Assembly (NCBI GenBank): GCA_964565805.1
Contig: CAZMGH010000008.1
Coordinates: 1-64,000 of the forward strand
Length of the DNA: 64,000 nucleotides
Direction of reading: 5' to 3'
DNA from: Catenibacillus sp964565805
GTDB taxonomy: Bacteria; Bacillota; Clostridia; Lachnospirales; Lachnospiraceae
Numbering within the stretch: position 1 is the stretch's first letter; each line of letters begins with the position of its first letter. Shown in pieces: positions 1 to 7,527 of the stretch. The notes beneath the pieces were generated by a model that was given only the letters and a program-made list of their open reading frames with translations, was not told the DNA's origin and searched no databases. The translations under genes and the position numbers were made by a program.

Positions 1-42
1 TCAATTATCTACACACAAGATTTCAACTCTGCTTAAAATCAA
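1..42 (-). CDS. possible 13-codon divergent ORF or gene remnant
   Basis: On the minus strand an AGGAGG-type ribosome binding site (about 47-54) precedes a TTG codon at 42. Thirteen codons follow, with TGA at positions 3-1. It diverges from the XRE repressor gene and shares its operator region, so it could be the remnant of the early transcript that such repressors control. The start codon is non-ATG and the peptide is very short, so this may only be a leftover ribosome binding site in front of decayed sequence. No product is recognised. Confidence 0.2.
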   Translation of the reverse strand: MILSRVEILCVDN

Positions 43-58
43 TGTGCTCCTCCTTTCT

Positions 59-239
59 TTAGATTATTTTCTAATTTTTTATTGATAATCTATAGAGAAT
101 AGTCTAAAATAAACGTATCACCAATCAACGAGATTGCTCCCCATATCGTCTTATGATTTAGACTTTTTCCTAAATCAGGATTTTTAATTATTAGGAGTTA
201 TCTCTCATTTGTCGAGCACTATTTTAGACTTTTTTCTAA
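59..239. promoter_or_regulatory. four repressor operators phased by 33 bp
   Basis: Four copies of a 16-bp imperfect palindrome, consensus TTAGAYTNTTTYCTAA, lie at 59-74, 92-107 (inverted orientation), 158-173 and 224-239. The start-to-start distances are 33, 66 and 66 bp, so all sites sit on a 33-bp lattice, about three helical turns. The last site lies 15 bp before the ATG of the downstream XRE gene and abuts its ribosome binding site. The layout suggests cooperative binding by that repressor, autoregulation, and control of a divergent minus-strand promoter. That the XRE protein is the ligand is inference. Confidence 0.65.
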
Positions 240-254
240 AAATAGAGAGGTAAT

Positions 255-632
255 ATGGATGGCGTAGAACTTGTTAAAAAGATATGTAAAGAACGTAAAA
301 TACCTATTTCCCGACTGGAAAGAGATTGCGGCTTCTCGAATGGGTATATAAGAAAACTGCAAGAAGGCAAGTTTCCATCTGACAGGCTATTAAAAATTGC
401 TCAATATTTAGATGTGCCGTTTTCGTACCTTATGACCGGAGAAGAAAAAGAAGACAGTAAGAGGTATTACCTCAATGACGAAACCGCAGAAATGGCGCAA
501 AAGCTATTCGAAAATAGAGATTTGCGTGTGCTGTTCGATGCGGCTAAAGATGCCTCACCAGAGGATTTAAAAACTACTTATGATATGCTTATGGCATTGA
601 AAAGAAAAGAGCGTGGGGAAGATGAGTTTTGA
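255..632 (+). CDS. XRE/Cro-CI family transcriptional repressor
   Basis: 125 aa. The N-terminal 60 or so residues form a helix-turn-helix of the XRE type, with the recognition region around GFSNGYIRKLQEG (residues 26-38). An acidic and basic linker and a helical tail with no peptidase or cleavage motif follow. The ATG at 255 has an AGAGAGG ribosome binding site. The protein resembles repressors of prophages and integrative conjugative elements. It overlaps the next small gene by 11 bp and lies upstream of an integrase fragment, so it probably belongs to a decayed element. The four 16-bp operators directly upstream point to autoregulation. Family assignment is firm; its target is inferred. Confidence 0.85.
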   Translation: MDGVELVKKICKERKIPISRLERDCGFSNGYIRKLQEGKFPSDRLLKIAQYLDVPFSYLMTGEEKEDSKRYYLNDETAEMAQKLFENRDLRVLFDAAKDASPEDLKTTYDMLMALKRKERGEDEF

Positions 633-834
633 TTATCAGTTGTTTTACATGAATGGTATGAAGACAAACGAGGTTGTGACGGAGAATGAAGATGGTTCTT
701 ATACTATATTCGTAAACAGTTACCTTTGCGAGAGTAAAAGGCTTAGTGCCATCCGGCATGCCATCAAGCATATAAGAGAGTGTGATTTTGAAAAGGCAGA
801 TGTTCAGGAAATTGAAGCGGAGGCACATGGATGA
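622..834 (+). CDS. small ImmA/IrrE-like protein without the catalytic glutamate
   Basis: 70 aa from the ATG at 622; an in-frame GTG at 613 is the alternative start. The gene overlaps the repressor gene and is probably translationally coupled to it. The second half reads RHAIKHI, then CDFEK and QEIEAEAH. This matches the spacing of ImmA-type metallopeptidases (HExxH, then a downstream DFE and an E..AH helix), but the E of HExxH is A. It could be a stripped, inactive or merely binding version of the anti-repressor peptidase usually coded beside such repressors. The ImmA relationship is my reading of the motif spacing. Confidence 0.5.
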   Translation: MSFDYQLFYMNGMKTNEVVTENEDGSYTIFVNSYLCESKRLSAIRHAIKHIRECDFEKADVQEIEAEAHG

Positions 835-846
835 AAAAAATATTAA

Positions 847-1392
847 ACGAGTCAATACGCGAAAGGCAAATATATAATACATTCTTGCAATGAAGGAATT
901 TGTTTTGATTTTATTGCCTGCTTAATTTCAAATTGGTCGTCTGATGGAAATCAGGTGACGATTTGTAAGGCAAAAGTACTGGACAAAGACAACAACTGGA
1001 TAATAAAGCAGATCACCAAAAATGAAGAAGGCATGAGAACAATTGCTGTGCCGGATTTTGTTACCGGCATGATACGCCAGCAAGGATACATATACAAGGG
1101 CCATCCCAATACATTATTGAAACATCTTACTAAAATCCAAGATAGTTTGGGAATCCCCCACTTTAGCTTTCACAAACTTCGGCATTACTACGCTTCCATG
1201 GCTCACAGTATTGATATGCCAGACGCATATATTATGGCTGCCGGAGGATGGAAAACCGATGGGGTAATGAAAACCGTATATAGACACGTTTTGAAGGACA
1301 AGCAAAAGAATATGGAAGACATGGCGATTTCTTACATCGAAAACAATCTTGCCACGAATCTTGCCGCAGAAAAAGAAAAAGCCCGTATTTAG
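847..1392 (+). pseudogene. tyrosine recombinase (integrase), 3' fragment
   Basis: The frame is open from 847. A GTG at 955 would give 145 aa, but recognisable integrase sequence only begins near there. The C-terminal catalytic part is present: HKLRH (second Arg of the R-H-R triad), AGGW in place of the usual LGH, and VYRHV with the nucleophilic tyrosine. The core-binding domain and the first catalytic Arg are missing, so the protein cannot work. Typical members are about 380-400 aa. The 3' end runs into the tRNA-Leu terminator, the arrangement expected when an element integrates at a tRNA 3' end and the integrase gene adjoins the attachment site. Confidence 0.8.
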
Positions 1393-1399
1393 CGGGCTT
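1379..1399 (-). terminator. rho-independent terminator of tRNA-Leu
   Basis: A 7-bp stem (AAGCCCG/CGGGCTT) with a 7-nt loop is followed on the minus strand by TTTTTCTTTTT. It lies 7 nt past the tRNA discriminator base. The stem contains the stop codon of the opposite-strand integrase fragment, so the element's end lies in the tRNA's own 3' flank. Confidence 0.75.
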
Positions 1400-1406
1400 A
1401 AGCCAA

Positions 1407-1489
1407 TGCAGAAGATGGGAGTTGAACCCACACGCCCTTGCGAGCACTAGAACCTGAATCTAGCGCGTCTGCCATTCCGCCACTTCTGC
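1407..1489 (-). tRNA. tRNA-Leu (anticodon CAG)
   Basis: The reverse strand folds as a class II tRNA with a 7-bp acceptor stem GCAGAAG/CTTCTGC and discriminator A at 1407. The anticodon stem CTAGA/TCTAG carries a loop TTCAGGT, giving anticodon CAG. There is a variable arm and a TGGGTTCAACTCCCA T arm. CCA is not encoded. It is the likely insertion target of the element on its 3' side. Confidence 0.93.
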
Positions 1490-1497
1490 ATGCATCT

Positions 1498-1525
1498 ATA
1501 ATACCACATTTCCAAAAAAATGCAA
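1498..1525 (-). promoter_or_regulatory. sigma-A promoter of tRNA-Leu
   Basis: The minus strand shows TTGCAT (1520-1525), a 16-nt spacer and TATTAT (1498-1503). The predicted start lies a few bases before the mature tRNA 5' end at 1489. Confidence 0.65.
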
Positions 1526-1846
1526 CCCCTAATTTTTAAAGTTTTTAGAATTTCTCAAAAAATACAAAAAGCACCAAAAATCTTAAATATGAAAATAAAA
1601 GGTATGAAAAACTGGTGGTATTATTATAAATGGTACATTGACGCTCAATGAGATGCCAAAACTGTTACTTGCAAAAATCCATTTAATTTCTCACATTTTT
1701 TTGACATTTACAACATAATTCCTTCACAAAATCCGGTTATTATATATACATATAAAGCGAATGAGTTTTATATAAAATAATCTTTTCATTTTCATAACAC
1801 CTGGCCGGACAGCCCGGCCGGGTCTCCCTCCTTCTACAGGCTTCAT
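1526..1846. other. AT-rich intergenic region
   Basis: I see no gene. The stretch is AT-rich up to about 1795. A GC-rich inverted repeat follows (GGCCGG at 1803-1808 and CCGGCC at 1814-1819), just past the stop of the minus-strand GH3 gene. It could be a weak terminator for that gene but has no T-run. Confidence 0.4.
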
Positions 1847-3785
1847 TTAAAATTGTATCACTGCTTTGGCAGTGATTTTTTTTGGCCCGCAATGGGAAAA
1901 TCCTATAGTATATTTCCCTGGCAGCACAACACAGCGCTCTCCGCTTTTAAGAACACTTTCAAAACGTTTTTTAGGCAGGACACATGTGTATGCTCGCTTT
2001 TCTCCCGAAGCAAGGTGGATCCTGTCGAAATGTTTCAGGCTGCATAACGGCTTTTCAAAGGCCTCCCCTTCATAACGCACATAGGCCTGGAGCACTAAAT
2101 CTCCGGCAACAACTCCGGTATTTTCTATATCTAAGGTGCATACGACCTGATTTTCCTCCACCCTGGCCCGGGCATCTTCCAGGGCAAAAGCGGTATAGGA
2201 CAGACCATAGCCAAAGGTGTATAAAGGCTCCTGGGTCATATACCGGTATGTACGGCCCTTCATGGCATAATCGGTAAAATCTGGAAGGGTATTTTCTTCG
2301 GAATAAATGGTAATAGGCAAATGGCCGGAAGGACAGGTTTTCCCGGAAATAATATCTGCCGCCCCGTGTCCCCCTTCCTCTCCGCTATACCATGTATACA
2401 AAACAGCGGCCGCCTGTTTATTATAGGGACGAATATCCATCGAGCTGCCTCCGGTCACAAGCAGGACAACCGGCTTTCCTAAAGAAAAGACCGCGTTGCA
2501 CATTTCCTTTTGGGGATCCGAAAGGCAAAGGCGCTGCTTATCTCCAAAGCCGTCGGTAGTATCATTGCCTTCCTCCCCTTCCATGGTAGGATCCAGGCCA
2601 ACACATAAAAATACCACATCTGCCCGCCGGGCCGCGGCTTTCACTTCGCCGATCTTATATTCTGCCATAGCTTCATATTCATTGGATGGATTGTCTAAAA
2701 GGCAGCCCTGGGAATAATACATATGGACATGATTTTCCTCACAAAGCTCCCGGATCCCATCCAGCAGAGTAATATAATGGGATGAGGTTCCATTATAATT
2801 GCCCTCCAGCACGGTTCTTGAATCTGCCACAGGGCCGATGACCGCCACGCTGGACAATTTCTTAAAATCTAAAGGCAGTATGCCGTTATTTTCCAAAAGT
2901 ACCATGCTCTTGGCCGCGGCTTCCCGGGCTGCCTGACGGTGCTCTGGGGCGTCATTGGCCTCCAGAGGAATTTTATTAAATTCACAGTTTTCATCAAAAA
3001 GGCCCAGCTTGTAACGGGTCGTAAACAGGCTCTCTGCTGCCTGTCGGATCATTTCCTTCGTGATCAGACCCTCCTGGTAAGCCTTCATCACATACAGATA
3101 GGTGACGCCGCAGTTTAAGTCACAGCCGTTTTTCATAGCCAGGGCCGCGGACCCTGTTGGCGTCTTTGTCACCCTATGGTGCTCATGAAAATCTATAAGG
3201 GCAAAGCAGTCGGAAACCACATGGCCGTCAAACTGCCATTTTTCCCGTAAAATATCCACTAAAAGCGTCTTGCTTCCGCAGCAGGGCTCCCCATTGGTCC
3301 GATTGTAGGCGCCCATCACAGATTCTACGTGGGCCTGGGTCACTGCCTCCTCAAAGGCCGGGAGATACGTCTCCCACAGATCCTTCTGAGAAACTTCAGC
3401 ATCAAACTCATGGCGCAGGCTTTCCGGGCCGGAATGGACCGCGAAATGCTTGGCGCAGGCAGATATTTTTAAATACTCCCCGTTCCCCCTCCGCAGACTG
3501 GGCATTATACTTTGCCCTGGCCTCTGTGGAAATAATGTCCGCAATGGCTTCCATGCCTTCCACATCAAACATGGCAGCCATGGCAATAACCTGGGGAAAG
3601 ACTGTCGCCGTCCCGGCCCGGGCAACCCCGTGAAGGGCCTCATTCCACCAGTTATAAGCCGGGATCCCCAGTCTTGGGATCGCCGGAGCATCAAACTTAA
3701 GCTGGGACGCAGCCTCTTCCAATGTCATCTGGGCAACAAGCTCCCGGGCCTTTTCCCGGCATTGTGTGATTTTCGTCTGATCCAT
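1847..3785 (-). pseudogene. GH3 beta-xylosidase/beta-glucosidase, internal deletion and frameshift
   Basis: The start (ATG at 3785, GGAGG site) opens a GH3 N-terminus with IPRLGIPAYNWWNEALHG and AGTATVFPQ. After about residue 98 (EGERG near 3490) the frame is lost. GH3 sequence resumes in another frame at GEYLKISACAKHF and continues to the end, including the nucleophile region GHVVSDCF and the C-terminal GH3 and FnIII-like domains. Intact relatives carry about 60 more residues at the join, including the conserved RDPRWGRG stretch. The join lies in the short repeat GGGGA, so this looks like a microhomology deletion. As assembled it cannot make an active enzyme. It is downstream of and co-oriented with the GH120 xylosidase. 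Confidence 0.85.
1857..1883 (+). terminator. plus-strand terminator-like hairpin inside a minus-strand gene end
   Basis: A perfect 8-bp stem, ATCACTGC with loop TTTG and GCAGTGAT, is followed on the plus strand by a run of eight T. It has the full form of an intrinsic terminator for plus-strand transcription, yet lies within the last codons of the minus-strand GH3 gene. It may protect that gene from antisense read-through from the left. Confidence 0.5.
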
Positions 3786-3816
3786 AAAATCCTCCTTTCT
3801 AGTTTCCTTCCCCAGC

Positions 3817-3836
3817 TGTTAAAGCGTTTATTAACA
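3817..3836. promoter_or_regulatory. palindromic cre/LacI-like operator
   Basis: A 20-bp near-palindrome reads TGTTAAAGCGTTTATTAACA, with the central CG typical of LacI/CcpA-family sites. It lies between the GH120 gene end and the GH3 start. A small hairpin (CCTGAC at 3843-3848, GTCAGG at 3855-3860) overlaps the end of the GH120 gene. Catabolite control of the GH3 gene is a reasonable guess, not shown. Confidence 0.4.
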
Positions 3837-3861
3837 AAATACCCTGACGCTGTGGTCAGGA

Positions 3862-5868
3862 TCACAGCTTACAAGAATCCCCTCCGGCAGCCAATGGTCC
3901 GGGAATGGGAGTCCAAGGCCGTTTTTCTCCAAAATAATCCTCGTCAAATAGGATCGGCGTGCCATCCGGCGCCTCAAATTTCTGTTCCGGCTCAAAGGCC
4001 TCGCCTAAAAGTTCCGTGTCTGCCAAAGGCGCGTGAATCGCAGGCATAAAATCATAAACATTAGTAGAGAAAATATAATCTTCCCCTTCCTGAGTCAGCG
4101 ACCATGTGATTTTATGTCCTGTATCAACAGCGTAGTTTTCTTCCGTATCACAGGGCTGGGCGCCGTTAAAATAAACATTGCCACCCGTATACACCGGAAG
4201 ATGGTCATAAAACAGATCCTTGCTGCCAAAATCCGAGGTGGACTGAGCAGTAAAGCGGCCAAAATAGGTTTTGGCGTTGGGATACCTGTCATAAGGCTTT
4301 GTCCCGCAAATAAAATTATAAAAGCTTAGAGCATCCTGATGGTTTTCCTGAACATAGGCCTTCAGATCTTCCCGGACATCGCTCTGGACAAAAATATTAT
4401 TATAAAACCGGGCATCCCCGTGAAGAATGGTCATAAAACCTGCAACCTCTGTGCGGTGAGGCACATGGTAGGGCGTGTATCTTGGCGTTGGGAACTTTAC
4501 GCCGCCGTTGTCCGTACCCATGCCGACCCAGGTAAAGGATCCGGCAATAAAGTTATGGACGAGGGCAATGCCCTGAGTACTCAGACGGCAGGCGCATGGG
4601 GACAGAAGGAAGTTGTTGTCCACTAAAGTCGGTCCGTGGGACACTTCGATAAATATATCCTCACCAAGAGACAGTCCCCCGTCAATCTTTGTGTTTTTCG
4701 GCGGCACATTATCATGGAACAGGTTTCCGGTAACACGGGTGCCCTGTGCCTGCCAATCCAGCCAAAGGCCCCGGGTGCAGTGATGGATATGGTTTCTGCG
4801 GATGATCACGTCAATGGCTGCATGCATTTTAATACCGCCGATCTCTGCTCCGGCCAGATCCTGCTTATTATTAATGTGATGGATATGATTGTCCTCAATG
4901 ATGGAAAATACGCCGCCCAGATGGCCTACAATACCCGTCTGGCCGCAGTCATGGATATTACAGCCACGGATGATATGGCCGCCGATATTTTCCTTTGTCC
5001 AGCCCTCTCTCTGAGCCTGGCAGATTGCGTCGCGCTCTGTCTGAGTGCCGTCTTTTAAAAACTTTGTTGTCCATTTATTCTCATTATTGGGCTGAAGGTA
5101 TTTGCCTAGGGAAATACCGCTGCACTTAGAATTGGAAATCTCGCAGTTTTCAATCATCCAGCCCTTGGACCAGTGGGGTCCCACCATGCCCTCCTGATAA
5201 GCCGTCGGCGGCGCCCATGTAGTGGCTGCCTGAGTCACCTTAAAGCCGGACAATGTAATATATCCCACGCCGGTCTTATCCGGATAAAAACAGTTGCGGC
5301 GCACATTGATCTCAACATTTTCCTGATTAGGATCCGCTCCCTGAAAATTGGCCAAAATGATCGTTTCATTGCCCTCCTGGGTAGTGTACCATTGATAAAG
5401 CGTTCCTTCCGGATCCCAGGAATTTTCCCGTTTCTGCGGATTTTTTACCGCCTCCAAAGAAAAAGCTTCGTACATGGATTTTCCGTTCAAATAAACCTCG
5501 CCTGTGTGTACCGGCTCCTGGGAATAATACCAGTCTCCCCCAATAACTGTTGTATAAGGATTATAGTCCCCAAAAAGTGCGTTGGGGATACGGGCCTCCC
5601 ACATATTTCCTTCAACGAATGTCCAGTTTTTAACTTCCTCGGCCCCTGTGATCACCGCTCCTAAAGGCTCTAATGACCGGTAAATGATCCTGTGGGCATC
5701 ATCGCTGCCGCCCCGGGCAGGATTCACATATTCCCGGTACACCCCCGGGGCCACAAGGATCTCATCCCCCGGCTGCGCTGCCGCAGCAGCCTCACTGATG
5801 GTCTTAAATGGCCGTTCTTTTGTTCCCCATCCACCTTTTTGTGTCTGGCAGGATACATAATAAATCAT
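3862..5868 (-). CDS. GH120 beta-xylosidase (right-handed beta-helix)
   Basis: 668 aa from the ATG at 5868, chosen because AAAGGAG precedes it; an upstream in-frame ATG at 5910 lacks a site. No signal peptide is seen, so it is probably cytosolic and acts on imported xylo-oligosaccharides. The sequence carries GH120 blocks such as YYVSCQ..GWGTKERPFKTI, FQGADPN.E.VEINVRR, TWAPPTA and HAAIDV. The two residues matching the known nucleophile and acid/base of this family are Asp371 in LWLDWQAQGTRV and Glu408 in IFIEVSHGP. Length matches the family. It diverges from an AraC regulator, the likely activator, and precedes the broken GH3. Confidence 0.88.
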   Translation of the reverse strand: MIYYVSCQTQKGGWGTKERPFKTISEAAAAAQPGDEILVAPGVYREYVNPARGGSDDAHRIIYRSLEPLGAVITGAEEVKNWTFVEGNMWEARIPNALFGDYNPYTTVIGGDWYYSQEPVHTGEVYLNGKSMYEAFSLEAVKNPQKRENSWDPEGTLYQWYTTQEGNETIILANFQGADPNQENVEINVRRNCFYPDKTGVGYITLSGFKVTQAATTWAPPTAYQEGMVGPHWSKGWMIENCEISNSKCSGISLGKYLQPNNENKWTTKFLKDGTQTERDAICQAQREGWTKENIGGHIIRGCNIHDCGQTGIVGHLGGVFSIIEDNHIHHINNKQDLAGAEIGGIKMHAAIDVIIRRNHIHHCTRGLWLDWQAQGTRVTGNLFHDNVPPKNTKIDGGLSLGEDIFIEVSHGPTLVDNNFLLSPCACRLSTQGIALVHNFIAGSFTWVGMGTDNGGVKFPTPRYTPYHVPHRTEVAGFMTILHGDARFYNNIFVQSDVREDLKAYVQENHQDALSFYNFICGTKPYDRYPNAKTYFGRFTAQSTSDFGSKDLFYDHLPVYTGGNVYFNGAQPCDTEENYAVDTGHKITWSLTQEGEDYIFSTNVYDFMPAIHAPLADTELLGEAFEPEQKFEAPDGTPILFDEDYFGEKRPWTPIPGPLAAGGDSCKL

Positions 5869-6052
5869 AAAAACACTCCTTTCTCCAGTAAACAGCAACC
5901 ATCCAGCCATCTAACGGTTGCGATGGCTGAGTTGCTGAAATTTTCGCTTTACAAATATGATTATAGTGCATATAATTTAAGAAATATAGTGTTATTCTGA
6001 CGAAAAATATGATTATCCTGCCATCATTTCAGCTTTTAAGGAGGAATATTTC
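5869..6052. promoter_or_regulatory. divergent promoter region with AraC-type direct repeats
   Basis: The 12-bp sequence AAATATGATTAT occurs in direct orientation at 5953-5964 and 6005-6016, 52 bp apart (five helical turns). On the minus strand TATAAT lies inside the left repeat with no good -35, as expected for an activator-dependent promoter. These are candidate sites for the adjacent AraC protein, controlling the GH120 gene and possibly its own. Confidence 0.45.
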
Positions 6053-6955
6053 ATGGCCATCATCCAGATTCCTGTTGACGATCAGCAAAAAGAAAAAATT
6101 ACTTTTTACGGGGGTATGCTTCATTACAGTCTGTATCCCCCAGGTCCCAAAGGCGCCTTTTACGGGGATATTCCATGGCATTGGCATGAGGAATTTGAGT
6201 TTGGCTATATTTTCGGTGGAAAAATGCTTTATAAAACGCCTAAATGTGAATATACTCTTTCTCAGGGGGACGGCATTTTCGTCAATTCGGGCACACTTCA
6301 CTACCTCCACCCTCTGGAACCGAAAGAGTCGGTCGTGCTGTGCTCCCAGTTTATTGACCGAAGCTTTCTGGCCGGAACACCGGGCAGCCTGATTGACACA
6401 AAGTATATTGTCCCGATACTTAAAAATCCCAGTCTGGACGCGATTCCTCTATTGGGCGACAATAAGGAAAATACCCGCATCCTGGACCTGATCCTGGAAG
6501 CCGTACATTTAGGTACTGCCCGCCAGCCATTTTTTGAAATGCGGATCCGAAATCTATTTTCTCAGCTGTGGGAGACGATTTATGCCTTGTCTGCAAAGGC
6601 AAATATTGAGGATGCTCCCCAAAGCCCTCTGGAAAATGACCGGATCAAGGAAATGCTCCAGTTCATGCAAAGTCATTACAGTGAACACCTTACCATCCGC
6701 CAAATCGCGGAATCGATTCCCATAAGCGAAAGAGAGTGTTTCCGGCTTTTTAAAAGCAACCTTGGCATGTCCCCTGTGGAATACCTTATCGCCATCCGGC
6801 TCCAGGCTGCCCGGGATCTGCTGATACACACCAAAAAAGGCATTATGGAGATCGCCATGGAAACCGGCTTTGGCAGCAGTAGCTATTTTGGCAAAATATT
6901 CCGCCAGGAATATGGCATGACTCCCAGACAATACCGGAATATGAATCAGGCTTAA
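6053..6955 (+). CDS. AraC family regulator with cupin sensor domain
   Basis: 300 aa, ATG with AAGGAGG. The N-terminal part is a cupin (WHWHEEFEFGY, then QGDGIFVNSGTLHYLHP), which in this family binds a sugar-like effector. The C-terminal 100 residues are two AraC helix-turn-helix motifs (LTIRQIAESIPISERECFRLF and IMEIAMETGFGSSSYFGKIFR) ending in the usual GMTPRQYR. It is divergent from the GH120 gene, and its effector is probably xylose or a xylo-oligosaccharide (inference). Confidence 0.9.
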   Translation: MAIIQIPVDDQQKEKITFYGGMLHYSLYPPGPKGAFYGDIPWHWHEEFEFGYIFGGKMLYKTPKCEYTLSQGDGIFVNSGTLHYLHPLEPKESVVLCSQFIDRSFLAGTPGSLIDTKYIVPILKNPSLDAIPLLGDNKENTRILDLILEAVHLGTARQPFFEMRIRNLFSQLWETIYALSAKANIEDAPQSPLENDRIKEMLQFMQSHYSEHLTIRQIAESIPISERECFRLFKSNLGMSPVEYLIAIRLQAARDLLIHTKKGIMEIAMETGFGSSSYFGKIFRQEYGMTPRQYRNMNQA

Positions 6956-7127
6956 TAATGTGTCAGGAAATATAACCGTTCGGCCTGGACCAATGTTACC
7001 AGGAAATTCCTTAAATCCATCTCCCCTTTTGTTCTTTATGCTAAATCATATGGTATCGGTTTCATATATTGTACAAAAAAACAAGCCTAAAAAATAAATC
7101 TTTGGCAACACTTTTGGCATAAGATTA

Positions 7128-7248
7128 GGTATTATAATAACCGTAAACCCCCCAATACATTATATAGTTTTTTGTTACACCCCATATGAAACAAAAAATA
7201 CCTTCTCCAAGGAAAAGGCAGCCGTTCGGATTGGCTGCCTTTTCTCTT
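7128..7248 (+). ncRNA. candidate small RNA, repeat copy 1
   Basis: First of two near-identical units of about 120 bp. It starts at a near-palindromic block (7128-7142) containing TATTATAAT, a possible -10. Next come a C-rich run, a hairpin made of TTTTTTGTT and AACAAAAAA, and a strong intrinsic terminator (AAAAGGCAGCC 7213-7223, GGCTGCCTTTT 7233-7243, then TCTCTT). Short ORFs in it are not conserved between the copies because indels shift the frames. The terminator is symmetric and could also work on the minus strand. The -35 is unclear. Upstream, 6956-7127 holds no gene. Confidence 0.45.
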
Positions 7249-7387
7249 GTCATAATGTACCCCTTTCACGATTTTTGTATATTTTGTCACATACCAGAAA
7301 GAAACTACGGTTTTTGGCGCTCTACACATTGTATAGAAACCTCGGGAAAATTCAGGCATCTTTGTTGACACTTATTTTCGTGTCCAT

Positions 7388-7514
7388 GGTATTATAATAA
7401 CCGTAAACCCCCCCAATACATTATATATAGTTTTTTGTTACACCCCATATGAAACAAAAAATACCTTCTCCAAAAGGAAAAAGCAGCCGTTCGGATTTGG
7501 CTGCTTTTTTCTTT
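7388..7514 (+). ncRNA. candidate small RNA, repeat copy 2
   Basis: Second copy, 260 bp after the first, in the same orientation, differing mainly by small indels. TTGACA (7365-7370) lies upstream of TATTATAAT (7390-7398), but the spacing of 19-22 nt is longer than ideal. It keeps the T-rich/A-rich hairpin and a compensated terminator: AAAAAGCAGCC at 7478-7488 and GGCTGCTTTTT at 7499-7509, followed by T residues. The stem lost a G-C pair on both sides compared with copy 1, which supports a selected structure. On the minus strand the same hairpin would terminate the GH106 gene ending at 7528. Confidence 0.45.
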
Positions 7515-7527
7515 GGGGGAGACAGCA

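Noticed and set aside
7186..7368. 60-codon ORF in RNA-like repeat copy 1
   Set aside because: The matching frame in copy 2 diverges after eight codons because of indels, and there is no ribosome binding site.
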